64,000 bases of DNA from Effrenium voratum (GCA_963377175.1 CAUJNA010003784.1:172001-236000), one strand, 5' to 3'. Shown: positions 24,254 through 34,106, counted from the stretch's first letter. A program made the numbers and translations. Notes: a model not told the origin generated them from the sequence alone.

Positions 24254-24840
24254 ACTTCTTTCAGCAACTAGATCGTGTCCCTTTAAAACCAACAGGGGGC
24301 AAAAATTCAGACCTTGTTTCAGCAAATAGATTAGACTGGACAAATCAAAGAGCCAATTTAAGTAACATGTTCTGCATATTGCTCTCGTCAAAGAATCAAA
24401 AAGAATCAAAGAACCATTTTCGCTTCGTTCAGATCAGACGGCCATCACCTTTTGGTTTGGTTTACTCGGCATCCGTTCGGCAGGCGGAGTCGGACGGTTC
24501 ATTTATGATTTCTCCTTCGTTTCAACTGGATCTGACGGATCGATCTCCGGGGCTCCGAGGACCCGACTCCCAACACTGACCCCCCACAAAAAACCACAAA
24601 CAAAAACAACAACAGCCACGGAAAATGAAAAAAACAAGTGTAACACAAACAACCACGGAGAAAAAAAAAAAAAAAAGAAAAAAAAAAGAGCTTCTCCTCT
24701 TCCCCCTGACCCCATCCAAGACTTTTTAAGTACCCCACCCCGCTCCGCTCCCAAAAAACAAAAACACCTCCCAGGGGTGACCCGCTCCGCGACCCCTCTA
24801 AGACTTTTTAAGTACACTCCCACTCCGGATCCGCTCCGAG

Positions 24841-25041
24841 AAAAAAAAAAAAAAAAAAACAACTCCCAGGGGTGTCCTCCGCTCCGCTCCGCGGCCCGGG
24901 GCTCCGGCTCCCAGAGCTTCAGCGCCGTCTTGGTGAGCCCCGCGAAGCGGAAGCGGCCCAGAGGGTCGAAGGGGTTCCCCAGCGCCAGGTCCTCGGCGCG
25001 GCGGTAACCGCCGAAAAAAAAAAAAAAAAAAAAAAAAAAAA
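24841..25041 (-). CDS. Exon-like island bordered by poly(T), WD40/EML-like
   Basis: Between two homopolymer runs (A19 at 24,841 and A27 at about 25,014 on the plus strand) lies a GC-rich block. On the minus strand it reads LALGNPFDPLGRFRFAG then LTKTALKLWEPEP. F/N-P-x-D, a hydrophobic strand, G and K-x-x-L-K-x-W-E is the EML/WD40 blade pattern (F-H-P-x-D ... G-K-x-x-x-x-F-W). Coding part about 24,895-25,005; splice sites unclear. The long T run just upstream could be a polypyrimidine tract. Confidence 0.45.
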
Positions 25042-25059
25042 CGGAAGCGGGCGCCCAGC

Positions 25060-26868
25060 CGGGGCAAGTCCTATGATCACTTCCTTTGACATGTGTTTTT
25101 GTTTGATTCTTTTGTTTTACTATTCGAGTTCTTGTTGTTTGATTTATATGCAACATGCTTTGACATGTTGTTTAATTGGTTCATTTATGGTTGCTGAATT
25201 TATATGCAAAATGCTTTAGAACCAGCGGCTGCTGTCTGTCGTTCGGAGTTGAACCTCGTGTCGTGCGGTCTTTTTCAATGGAAACCAAGAGGAGAAGCAC
25301 GAGAATTGGGTTCTATTTATCTTCATTGTTTTTGGGGGGAGTGTCCCAAAAAAAGACACACCCAAGTGACCACCCTTGATATGGGCGGTAGCAAACAAAC
25401 TCTAAAACGAACAGAACCAAAGAACCTAAAAGCCTACAAACCTGAAACCATGCCAACAACTGAAGTTTTGGCAAAATAGACGGCACATGGGGAAGCACAG
25501 ACAGAATTGGCTGGTGGTTCCCTTCAATTTTTAGGGTTGGAGGGGGGGGGGGGGCTGGTAAAGGGATGGCATACAATTAATCCAAACCAGTGGAAACCAA
25601 CCGATCAAAAGGCCTATCGAACGGATCGAGATCGGCTGGAAGGAAGCCGACCGGCGTGGACCCACGCAGCCAGTCGTCGCTGTCTGCGGGTCGTTTCGGA
25701 GGATTGATGTTACGTTGGATGGTTTTGAAAGGGCAAGAAGTTGGAGTGACCCCAAAGAAAGAAACACACAAAAAAAAAAAAAAAAAAAAAACATCCAACC
25801 CCCCCCCCCAAAAAAAAAAAAAAAAAACCTCCGGGTCATTCACTGAGCATCAGCAAGCGTTTCCCATGGGATGGTCTTGACCAAAACCCTTGCGTTTTCA
25901 CGTGGCAAAAACGGGTGACCCGCAAAGTTGTTGGGAATGTTCAACCACTTCTGTGGCACATGGGAAAAAGATCATGGTATGTGTCCCTCCAATTGCATCG
26001 TTCTTCACAGGTCGTGTTCAAAGGAGGGCCAATGCTCTTCCGCCAATACCCTTGAAATGGGTACTTGCCGGACTTCATCCCTTCGAGCATTGCTCGTATG
26101 TGATTGTCTTTATCGAGATGCAACGGATTGAAAGCAAAGTTTCGACACATGTTGGCTTTGTTCACGTGAATCAATTCGTTCCAAAGAAGTTCCAGCTTGA
26201 CCATAATGGACACCCCGAATCGAAGTGGAACCTCCGGTTCATTAATATGGGGGAGGGGGAGGGCGTCCCCATTTTGGTGGTTGGATTCAGACCACTTTTC
26301 GAGGGCCCCCACCTCCAATATGTTTTTCCGGCTTCATCCGGGGTGAACATGTGTAGATTCCTGGCTGACGAATCGAACCTGTCGTTGTTTCTGGTCCAAC
26401 CTAAGAAAACCTATTGGAAACCTAATGGAAACCTCATGAAAAACCGAAGCCACTGTGTGGGTCCAACCTAAGAAAAGACACATCCGTGTCATGTGTAGGC
26501 CAACAATCATACCTCTGCCGAAAACGGTGAACTCTCATGGACTGTCATTAACAATAACCTCCCAAGGAAAACCAGAAGGTCAAAAGGTCACTGAACCCCC
26601 TTCACGTTCATAGCCCTTTTCTGCCTGCCGACCACTGTATGCTTGACAGCACGAACCTGATGGTGTGAATCAACAGCTTGATTCCCAACACTGCGAAAGT
26701 CGACTGGATAAACCACACGCTCTCAAAGGCTTGCCAAACCCTCCTGCCACTAACCTAGCATTTGCAAAACCATCCTGTGTAAAAAAGGTACAGGAACACC
26801 ACTACCAGAAGTCGTGTCGAATGTGGGAAGCTGATGCTCAGCTTCCAGTTCCTTTACTTCATATCGGC
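25060..26868. other. No gene; poly(A) runs and unique sequence
   Basis: A20 at 25,771 and A13-A16 nearby. A 193-codon plus-strand frame at 25,890-26,471 has no recognisable domain and mixed composition; I do not call it. Confidence 0.45.
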
Positions 26869-26874
26869 TCATTT

Positions 26875-26996
26875 GGCCATGGGTCAAAACCACGCACCCC
26901 CAGTGAACATCCCAATCCCCACTAAAATAGGTTCTAAAATGGGTGGTGAATTCACCTACCAACCGAAATGGGATCCCATTGGTTTTGGCCCATAGC
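26875..26996. repeat. MITE family 1 with CATTT target duplication
   Basis: GGCCATGGGTCAAAA against inverted TTTTGGCCCATAGCC; CATTT is found directly outside both ends (26,870 and 26,997). Very close to the copy at 40,679. Confidence 0.8.
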
Positions 26997-27179
26997 CATT
27001 TCGGCTCATGTTGGTTCATGAGCTTGGCTCTGGGAACAGCAAGGTAAGGACCTTCCAATCGCCGGATTGGCCCAGTGGAATCCGCCGATTGGTTTCTCAA
27101 AGGCATCGCTGTCCATTTTCAGATCCGCAAGTGGAGAACTTTTAGTGGGTGAAATGCTCGGTGGCGACATCTGCGAAGC

Positions 27180-27270
27180 CCGGCTAAAAGTGAGACTAAA
27201 TTTTAGTGGTTTAGCGGAAAACCCGACTTAGTTGGCAAAAAGTTGAAGTCCTAACAGCCAAGCAAAATGC
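27180..27270. repeat. Diverged MITE family 3 variant
   Basis: GGTTTAGCGGAAAACCC, GTTGGCAAAAAGTTGAAGTC, CAGCCAAGCAAAATGCACCA; the same variant is at 58,258-58,365. Confidence 0.5.
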
Positions 27271-27274
27271 ACCA

Positions 27275-28470
27275 AAGTTTTCGTGGGTGAAATGGAAATC
27301 CCCACTAAACACTAAAAAGGCTAAAAAGCTAAGGGGAGAGCTGGGAACCACCAAGCAAAGGGATCGGCTCAAACAGGCGGATTCGGAAGTGCGCATCGGT
27401 TTCCCTTTAAGATAACTCTCAAACGGAATCCCGTTGAGAAACGCCAAGGAAACATCAGCAGCCAGCCTGCCAGGCTTTGTTGGTCCTTGCTTGTCCCCGG
27501 CTTGGCTCAGGAACCAAAATGAGTCAACTATGAAACAAAAGAACTTGAACTTGGCCAAACCAAGGAAATAAGAGAACTCCTTGCTGGTCTGCAGAGAATG
27601 ACCGTTTTGGGTGTTGGGAATGAACCGTTTGGGGATTCCCTCAAAGGAAGCCATAGGTTGGATGGATTGTATGAATCATTCCATTTCTCATTCCCATCGA
27701 ACCAGCACTCGTCGGCCGGTTTTCGAAAGGCTCCCCTCTCGATTTGGGCCCTCCATCTTTGGCTTCGGTGCGCGGTTGCACCTCCCACGATTTCCATGCG
27801 GAAGGTGTGTTCCCAGTTCACCCTGCATGCTGGTCAGGGATCCCCTTTAAAGCTTGGGGAAGATGAAAGACATGTTCAGTTCAGCAAATGGAACCCTCGT
27901 AAAATGCAGCCAAGGGCGCGCAAATGTTGGAGCTGCCCCGAACCAACATCGTGGGCACGCGCAGCACATAGGTCTGCTGCGGAGTTGTTGTCAGCGGCTT
28001 CGTCTCGGCGTGTCGCTCGCGCCAGTTTCAGTGGAGACCGGCAAATTAAATCAACAAATGGCTATGGGCCAAAACCCCGGTACCCCGGGGGACACCCAGA
28101 AAGCCTTCTAAAAAGACAACAGTGCGGCAACCATCCCCATTTTTGGCACCTTAGGTTTTGACCCACGACCAAATGAGCCTTGGTGGGAACTCCATGCGCG
28201 ACTCCCTCGACGGATGGATCATTCGGCGAAGACCCACTTGATGTGACACAGACCCAGATTCCTTTTGCAGAAGGCTAAAGCCTTTCCGCAGCCCGGGTCT
28301 ATATCGACTGCCCAGTGACGTTTCATTTTGGTGAATCCCCATGTTCTTATAGTTGTTTGGTGAGTGTGACACGGGTTATACCCTTTGCTACAGCAGATGA
28401 GAGTAAATATGGACTGTTGCTCACATTGACAGGCTTCCACACGTCTCCCTGCGGAGCATGGTGATGCTTA
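27275..28470. other. Left flank of the composite element; no supported gene
   Basis: Some GC-rich patches (27,710-27,800; 27,910-28,040) could be exons, but no motif was recognised. The last bases before the composite are GGTGATGCTTA. Confidence 0.35.
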
Positions 28471-28471
28471 A

Positions 28472-28630
28472 GACTCTTCAAAGCACCACTCAGGTGCTAC
28501 TGAGGCCTTATTCGCAAAACGGTGCCTCCTTTTTGCCGCATAAGGGTTAGTGCCAAAATGGGAGGATTGCCCAGCTCCACTGGGCAGCTCCCCTCAGCAG
28601 CTGATGGGAGTAGGATTGATGCCACTCCCA
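28472..28630 (-). repeat. Flank A, copy 1
   Basis: The 159-bp flank, downstream of the RT-RNase H stop. It contains a perfect 7-bp hairpin TGCCCAG-CTCCA-CTGGGCA (28,568-28,586) and a 6-bp hairpin AGCACC-ACTCA-GGTGCT near its edge. It may serve as the 3' end or terminator of each unit. Confidence 0.9.
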
Positions 28631-28675
28631 CAGCGAGGGAGGAATCCTCCCACCTCACCGGATGCCCTCCCGGCA

Positions 28676-31543
28676 TCATGGGTGAGGAAGGAAAGTAGCG
28701 AAGATCAGTGTGATCAATTCGCTTTCGACTGAGGGGAAGACCCGGTTCTCAGTCGGAAATTGCGGGTCCGGATGAGTAAGTTCATCCGCCCACGTGTTAA
28801 AGTCGCGCTTCACATGCGACGGCCCCAACATGACCTGCTGGTCATGCAGCGTTAACACAATTTCCATGAGGATGGCCGCATTGGGCATCCTGCGAGTGGA
28901 ATCGTTAAGAAGGGAGAAAACATTTCCCTGGTTATCACTAGCAACCAGGATCCTAGTGTGAGAAGCCGAGCCGGCTGCACAAAGCAGAACGGCCCTCACC
29001 AAAAGGAGGAGGCCGAAGAGCTCCAAGGCCGCTATCGCCCGCTGCGGGTCCCCAGTAGTGAAGGCCCACGGCTCGCCCTCCGGTGTGATTCTGTGCTGGA
29101 ACCACTTCACACGGGACTTGTCGGGGTTGGGCACGTCCGAGCACCAACCACCAACCCATGCATGGTCTGCCTGTCTGCCAGCTCCCGCATCAGATGCCCC
29201 CGTCCATGGGAGTGTGGGAGCAAACGGAGATGCCAGTGGGAACCTCTGGTTGAAGAGTCTCCCCAAAAGGATGGCCAGAGCACGAACCAGCTTCGGTGGC
29301 CTGCCCGAAGTGGTGCAGGCCTTCTTCCAGCTCCAAAAGGGCTGGAGGAAAGGTTTCGTCAATGGGCATGCCGAAGTAGCCCATTGAATACGGCCTAGGG
29401 CTTGTTCCACCTCCTTGCTGGTGAAGATGTCCCCCTGGGCCAGCCGTTTAAGAGTGGCCAGGATTATGACGTGTTTGACTGGAGCCAGCAGTACACAGGG
29501 CGTGATTGGGTCCACCACAAAGCCCAACCAGGTATTGATCGGGGAGAGCGCCGTCTTTTTCCAGGAAAGCGGGACTCCCAGCGCCAGCAGTGTAGCCAGG
29601 ATGGCTGTGGCGTCCCAGTCCGCCCGGCTGCATCTGAGGACCCAGCAGTAGTCGTCCACAAAGACTAAGTGCCAGTCCACCTGAGGGAAGATGTAGTACA
29701 AGAGTCTGAGCACCAAGGATGCCTTTCTTCCCCAGTACAGTTGTGCCGAGGCCATGCCGTACGTGCCCACTCTGTTGACCCACCACCGGTTTTGGATGCA
29801 GGCCACCTGGTATTTCCAGTCTTTCGGGAGCACTTTTATACGCCTGTGGGCCTTGGTGACATCCGCCTTGAGGATGATGAAGGTTTCCCCCTGTGTCGGC
29901 GGCTGCCACATCAGGGGTTCCCCCCTGATCCCCCCAGGGCGTTCCGTGCCCGGGCGGGTTGGGGGGAAGGGGGCCCTCCTATCAGGGCCCTCGGCACCTG
30001 GGAGTGGTCCCTTCCCTGAGGGTGTCGACCCCAGAGAGACGTCCAGGCCGCCGGAGGTATCCATCATCCCCCTGCCCCGATCAGGCCCCTCTGCCCTGGG
30101 GGGCAGGCTGGTGCTGTGGGGGTCCCTCTCAGGGCCCTCGGCACCTGGGGACTGCCCCTGCACCGGCTGGTGAACATCCCGAGGTCTCTCCTCCGTGCTC
30201 GAGAGCGTGGCTCGAAGTAGATGGGGATGGTCCGTCGCTGTCCTGAGCCAGTGGATGGCGTGGAGGCAGTCTCCAACCATCGGTGCAGTGGTCTTCTCCC
30301 CCGTATGAGCCTGGATGTGTGCGTTTGCTCCCCCTTTCGAGCCATCGTAGATCGTCCTGATCTTGTCTGACTCATCAATCCCCGCAAGGGGGCCCGGGCA
30401 AAGTTCCTCCGGTTTGCAGCGGCACCTCTCTGCCGCCTCCGACCGGGTGAAGGGCCCGTCCACCATGTCCAAGGCTCGTTCCTCGTAAAAGGTTGCCTCG
30501 ATTTCACTGGCAAAGAGTTCAGCCGTTGGGTAGTTATCATGGGCCACCGGCGGGGGGGGGTCTTCCCCCAGCCAGGCTTCTCCCTTAAGCTCCTCCTTAG
30601 TCGGCCAAACTCCGGGGGAGGTCAAGGTAGGGTCCGAGACTCCCAAGGGGACCCCCTCTTTCAGTGTCAGGGGGAACTCCCAATCAGGGTCACCTGAAAG
30701 GGATGCCAAGTGCGAAACTAGGTCCAGGAGGAAGGGTTGCCCTGGGCATCGTTCATGGAGGTGCCTGGGTCCCAGGATAGCCCGCAGCTCATCGAGGTCG
30801 GCTTCCTGGAAGGGGTGTGTGGTGGCACCTGTTGAGCCTCCCCGGGGAAGGTTTCCCCCCCCATCCCTCAGGGGGCGTGAGCGGAAACCCAATAGGACAA
30901 TCGCAACTCGGTCAATGAGGCGTGGGACCCTGAAAGCGGGCAGGCATTCGGGGCGGTCCAGGACCTGGTCCCCATGTTCTTCCTTCCCCAGTTGTTCCGC
31001 ATCTCCGGCCATCGGGGGCATGGGAGATGGGAAGTCTGGGTTCATTGTTCCACGAGGGCTTACGGTGTCTGCCTCAAGGTGGATGTGCCCGTGCTGGCGG
31101 GGCTTCGGGGCATTCTTGCCTCCGGGCTTTGGGCCCTGGTGTGATGAGGAGGGACCGCCTCCCTGATTGGGTCCCCGTTTTCCCCGGGGGGAAGGGCCCT
31201 CCGGGGGGTCCGACCCCCGCCCCTTAGGTGGTTCCTTAGGGTTTCCCGGGAATTGTGAGGGGATCCGGATGTGCCCCGGCGCTGCGAGTGACACAGCGAT
31301 GGCTTTGGCCAGGCCTGCCATCATATCCCAAGGGTATCTGCTAAGAGTCGAGGACTCGTTGGTGCCCACATGTGACTGATGCGTGCACCGCATTTGATCC
31401 CAATCCTGAATTGGGAGATCCGTGGCTAGCGTAGTGGCCTTCTTGACCAGCTGGCCCAGGCGGCACTGGTCGAAGGAGATTGCTGTCAAGGAGTTTCCTC
31501 CATCCAAAGCTGCCCCTCCTCCGTGATCCAGAAGGATGAGCAT
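28676..31543 (-). CDS. DIRS-like reverse transcriptase and RNase H
   Basis: The frame is 955 codons. The first part (residues about 1-80, with FDQCRLGQLVKKATTL) continues the methyltransferase-like protein of the preceding frame, so the Met at 31,543 is probably not the true start. A Pro/Gly-rich linker follows. RT spans about residues 385-720: IYDGSKGGANAH near 391, LKADVTKAHRRIKV near 555, TYGMASAQ, and the catalytic FVDDY near 627. RNase H spans about 780-920: TGASDAG, AALELFG, ASDNQGN and NTWADELTH supply the D-E-D-D residues. Between the first two RT motifs lies an insert of roughly 120 residues with three hairpin-core repeats. Role: cDNA synthesis and RNA-strand removal in a retroelement. 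The RNase H 'SDN' and the recombinase in the partner unit favour a DIRS-like assignment over LTR elements. Confidence 0.8.
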   Translation of the reverse strand: MLILLDHGGGAALDGGNSLTAISFDQCRLGQLVKKATTLATDLPIQDWDQMRCTHQSHVGTNESSTLSRYPWDMMAGLAKAIAVSLAAPGHIRIPSQFPGNPKEPPKGRGSDPPEGPSPRGKRGPNQGGGPSSSHQGPKPGGKNAPKPRQHGHIHLEADTVSPRGTMNPDFPSPMPPMAGDAEQLGKEEHGDQVLDRPECLPAFRVPRLIDRVAIVLLGFRSRPLRDGGGNLPRGGSTGATTHPFQEADLDELRAILGPRHLHERCPGQPFLLDLVSHLASLSGDPDWEFPLTLKEGVPLGVSDPTLTSPGVWPTKEELKGEAWLGEDPPPPVAHDNYPTAELFASEIEATFYEERALDMVDGPFTRSEAAERCRCKPEELCPGPLAGIDESDKIRTIYDGSKGGANAHIQAHTGEKTTAPMVGDCLHAIHWLRTATDHPHLLRATLSSTEERPRDVHQPVQGQSPGAEGPERDPHSTSLPPRAEGPDRGRGMMDTSGGLDVSLGSTPSGKGPLPGAEGPDRRAPFPPTRPGTERPGGIRGEPLMWQPPTQGETFIILKADVTKAHRRIKVLPKDWKYQVACIQNRWWVNRVGTYGMASAQLYWGRKASLVLRLLYYIFPQVDWHLVFVDDYCWVLRCSRADWDATAILATLLALGVPLSWKKTALSPINTWLGFVVDPITPCVLLAPVKHVIILATLKRLAQGDIFTSKEVEQALGRIQWATSACPLTKPFLQPFWSWKKACTTSGRPPKLVRALAILLGRLFNQRFPLASPFAPTLPWTGASDAGAGRQADHAWVGGWCSDVPNPDKSRVKWFQHRITPEGEPWAFTTGDPQRAIAALELFGLLLLVRAVLLCAAGSASHTRILVASDNQGNVFSLLNDSTRRMPNAAILMEIVLTLHDQQVMLGPSHVKRDFNTWADELTHPDPQFPTENRVFPSVESELITLIFATFLPHP
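29961..30016. repeat. Hairpin core with arms
   Basis: Core TCAGGGCCCTCGGCACCTG at 29,982-30,000; arms GGGAAGGGGGCCCTCC and GGAGTGGTCCCTTCCC pair at 13 of 16 positions. It lies inside the RT gene. Confidence 0.8.
30081..30099. repeat. Hairpin core, degenerate
   Basis: TCAGGCCCCTCTGCCCTGG, between CCCCTGCCCC and GGGGCAGG. Confidence 0.45.
30110..30164. repeat. Hairpin core with arms
   Basis: Core at 30,129-30,147; arms GGTGCTGTGGGGGTCCC and GGGACTGCCCCTGCACC pair at 13 of 17 positions. Inside the RT gene. Confidence 0.8.
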
Positions 31544-32319
31544 TCCTTGGCTTTGGGCAGCGAGCTGCTCACCACTGGGTCCTCCGGGTGCTCCAAGAAG
31601 GACTTTGGCCCTGGCAGAGAAACCGCCGCTCTTGAGGCCCTTGCCAGGCTGGTGATGTACATCTGCCTCAAAATGAGGATACTGTCATCATCAAGCTGAG
31701 TCTGGGCGGCCTGGTCCAGGTGTGGGAGGCCCCAAAGTGTCTCTCGAGTGCGCCCTCGCACCGGGGTGGGGGCCCCCGGTTTTGGTATGTGGCGCAGGAT
31801 GGACCATGTCCTGCAGTTGGGTCCTCCTCCAATGAAGACCACTCGGCCCTGCTTTGCTGCCGTGCAGAGAGCTCCATACAGCTCGGGTTGGAGCATGTCG
31901 TGGTTCCCTTTTGGTCCCGATCGTAGGATGTCTACCGCCACCACCATGCTGGAAAGGTGTGGGTAGTTGGCATGAAGACAGCTGTCCAAGGAAGTTGGGT
32001 CTTCCTTGCCTGCATAGAGCAGGACAATAATGGGCCCACTGGATGGAACTTTGGGTGATGTGCCCTGTGTCCATCTCAGCCGCTGTACCAAACGCTCCGG
32101 GATGTTCTCCATCCACGGGAAGATGTCCCATCCCGGTGACGGCTCCGTGGGACTTGTCAGGGGGGTAGCTGAAAGGCGCTGGCCCCCTTCATTCAGCCCA
32201 ACCGAGCTCTTATAAAAAACCACCGGGTCCTGCTTGATGATGTTGGGCGCCGGAAGTGGGATCGGCTGCCTCCTGGGCGTGTTCCTTGGCGTTGCGGTGT
32301 GCTGCCAGTTATCCGGCAA
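31486..32319 (-). CDS. Methyltransferase-like protein, fused by frame change to the RT ORF
   Basis: The frame is 277 codons. It contains VVAVDILRSG (a possible SAM-site strand), GGPNCRTWS, similar to the GPPCQ-type motif of cytosine-5 methyltransferases but with Asn in place of the second Pro, and later SFLEHPEDP. The sequence that normally follows, with FDQCRLG, is in the -1 frame inside the next ORF, so the two frames probably form one protein; a frameshift lies at 31,490-31,540. DIRS elements are known to carry a methyltransferase-like domain, usually of the adenine type. Activity is uncertain. Confidence 0.5.
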   Translation of the reverse strand: MPDNWQHTATPRNTPRRQPIPLPAPNIIKQDPVVFYKSSVGLNEGGQRLSATPLTSPTEPSPGWDIFPWMENIPERLVQRLRWTQGTSPKVPSSGPIIVLLYAGKEDPTSLDSCLHANYPHLSSMVVAVDILRSGPKGNHDMLQPELYGALCTAAKQGRVVFIGGGPNCRTWSILRHIPKPGAPTPVRGRTRETLWGLPHLDQAAQTQLDDDSILILRQMYITSLARASRAAVSLPGPKSFLEHPEDPVVSSSLPKAKECSSFWITEEGQLWMEETP

Positions 32320-32347
32320 TCGGGCCTGCTGGGCGCGGCCCCCCGTG

Positions 32348-32366
32348 TCAGGGCCCTTGGCACCTG
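32348..32366. repeat. Hairpin core, arms weak
   Basis: TCAGGGCCCTTGGCACCTG; one change from consensus. Confidence 0.65.
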
Positions 32367-32392
32367 CAGGGAACCGTCCCGTCCCTGCCGTT

Positions 32393-32411
32393 TCAGGGCC
32401 CTCGGCACCCG
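32393..32411. repeat. Hairpin core, arms weak
   Basis: TCAGGGCCCTCGGCACCCG, 26 bp from the previous core. Confidence 0.65.
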
Positions 32412-32538
32412 TGGCTCGGGGCTGAGGCGCCGCCGTTGTGCCAGCTGTGTGGTTGTTCTGACCCCAGCGAGGGTGTTGTGCACGCTGGTTCTGCCGTCCC
32501 CATCCTTGTTCCGCCGAGGATGGCCGCCACCTGGCCTG

Positions 32539-32584
32539 TCCCCCCCCTGTGTCAGGGCCCTCGGCACCTGCAGGAGGGGGCTCA
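32539..32584. repeat. Hairpin core with arms
   Basis: Core 32,552-32,570; arms TCCCCCCCCTG and CAGGAGGGGGCTCA. Confidence 0.7.
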
Positions 32585-32615
32585 TGTGCCTGCTTGGGGC
32601 GTTTGCGCCCCCTCT

Positions 32616-32669
32616 CGCCCCCCCGGGCCTTATCAGGGCCCTCGGCACCTGAGGCCTCCCGGGGGGTCG
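32616..32669. repeat. Hairpin core with arms
   Basis: Core 32,633-32,651; arms CGCCCCCCCGGGCCT and AGGCCTCCCGGGGGGTCG pair with a small bulge. Confidence 0.8.
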
Positions 32670-32685
32670 GGGTCAGCGCCCCTAG

Positions 32686-33977
32686 TCAACCCGGGCAGTC
32701 CTGCGGGAGGTGGTCTCCCAGGCAGATGCGGCCCGTTGCCAGGATGAGGTTGCACTTGTGGGTGCGTCCGCAGTTGCCCGGGCAGCGCCCGCGCATCCAG
32801 TTGTTACAGAACTGGTTCCCTTTCGGATCGGTGGCCGCCTGCTTGTTACCGCCCCTGGACGCCTGATTGTTCGGCTGGGGGGGCTTACCTTTCCCTTTGC
32901 TCCCAGGCTTGCCCCTAGACTTCCCCTTGCCCTTGGACTTGTTCTTGCCCTTCTGGGGTGGTGCGTAGTCCATGGATGTCCTGGTTTGTGGGCGGCCCCT
33001 GGAAAAGGTCCTGATCTTCTCATAGACCTCACGTGTCCAAAACAATGTGTCCTGCCTGACCGACAGCATGGCCGCCTTGAGGGTGCTGCCCTCGTGCATC
33101 TGCTCGTGAATCTTCCGCCATGCGTTGCGTTCGGCAATTGCCAGGACGTGGTCCTCTGGCGGGGGAAAACGGCCCCCGATGTCCTCCCCATAGAACCACT
33201 CGTACCAGCTCTCCAGGTCCTCCCGGGTGATGTCGAACTGGCCGAACTGCGGAAACGAGAGGACGCACATAAGGAGGGTGTTGCGGAACACCGCGTGCAT
33301 CCTCTCGAGTTGGTGGCGAGTTTTCGGCTCGCCCCGCTCTTCCACCTCGTCCTCCCGGTCCCAGCCATCAACCGTGGTCTTCTTGGCGGTCTTCCATGGC
33401 CGTTCTCCTGGTTCCGGGAGTGCGCTTACCAGGTATTTCATGGGGATGAAGCCGATCTCGCCTCCTGCGCAGAGCTTGAACTGGCGCTTCATCAGCTGGT
33501 CGCTTCCTTGCAGGGCCAGCTTGGGTTTGGTGAGTTTGGTCTTCTCCTCCCAAACCCTCTCCAGCTGTCCCCGTTCGCACGAGACCGTGAGATTCGGGGC
33601 GTGTCCCCGGGCGTGTGCGGCCCGGGTCCCGATGTTGCATGTGCCCCCACTCCCATGGATCGTTGAGCCGCGTGAACCACCTGGAACATACGGGCCGCGA
33701 TCAGCCGGGAGGTCACATCCGTGTAGTGGTGGTTGTTGGGGGCGAAGCCCAACTCCCCCGGCGCCGTCTCCCTTGCCCGGTCGGGCGAGTCCCACCGGGT
33801 CGCGAGGTCCTCCATCGAGACAAAACCCTCATCCGACAGCGTCGCTTGGATGAACCACGGGATGCCCTTGAGGACCATGAGGTTCCTGGCGGTCTTGTGG
33901 AGCTTGGCCACTGCGTCCGCATACACTCCGGGAATCTCCTGTGGTGGTGCCACCAACTCATCCGGCGGCACCGCCAT
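32686..33977 (-). CDS. Gag-like protein with C-terminal CCCH finger; one internal frame change
   Basis: The ATG at 33,977 is 16 bp downstream of flank B and starts MAVPPDELVAPP. The reading frame must change once, near 33,650-33,690, to continue into the frame that ends at 32,686. The middle is helical and acidic/basic (residues about 180-300, with RMHAVFRNTLLMCVLSF). A Lys/Gly-rich stretch (KGKGKSRGKPGSKGKGK) precedes a Cys/His cluster, FCNNWMRGRCPGNCGRTHKC, of CCCH type. This layout (folded part, basic tail, zinc finger) is that of a retroelement Gag that packages RNA. The frame change could be a programmed shift or a mutation. Confidence 0.6.
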
Positions 33978-33992
33978 GGTGTGGGTGGGCGG

Positions 33993-34106
33993 GATTTCAG
34001 ATTACAAGACAGAAGGTCAGAGTCCACTTGAGCCAAAATGGTGGCCCAAGTGGACACTTATGAAGAGTCAAGACAAGCGACCACCTGCGGTTAACGCTTT
34101 AGCCCA
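33993..34106 (-). repeat. Flank B, copy 1
   Basis: 114 bp, ending 16 bp before the first ATG of unit 1 (33,977). It contains the perfect 9-bp inverted repeat GTCCACTTG/CAAGTGGAC (34,022-34,030 and 34,047-34,055), with the spliced-leader relic inside. Confidence 0.9.
34027..34041 (-). promoter_or_regulatory. Dinoflagellate spliced-leader relic, unit 1
   Basis: The minus strand reads CCATTTTGGCTCAAG, the last 15 nt of the 22-nt DinoSL, in sense orientation about 50 nt upstream of the ATG. Such relics mark genes that passed through a trans-spliced mRNA and were copied back into DNA. Confidence 0.8.

Larger units (their letters stand above)
32320..32685 (-). other. Spacer with four hairpin cores between Gag and the methyltransferase-like gene
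   Basis: Cores at 32,633, 32,552, 32,393 and 32,348. The minus frames are open but repetitive (QVPRALT). No domain. Confidence 0.6.
28471..34106 (-). mobile_element. Unit 1: Gag-MTase-RT-RNase H
   Basis: 5.6 kb. It begins (minus strand) with B at 34,106 and ends with A at 28,471. It has no recombinase of its own. Confidence 0.75.

Noticed and set aside
24503..25156. 217-codon minus frame
   Set aside because: Mostly poly-Phe from T runs; only the central GC-rich island looks coding and is listed separately.
28551..28561. Second spliced-leader-like string (CCATTTTGGC) in flank A
   Set aside because: Only 10-11 nt agree and the position is downstream of the genes; likely chance. Similar 11-mers at 12,437 and 19,742 were rejected too.
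32710..33666. 318-codon plus frame opposite the Gag-like gene
   Set aside because: Antisense shadow of a GC-rich gene; the minus strand has the basic tail and CCCH finger.
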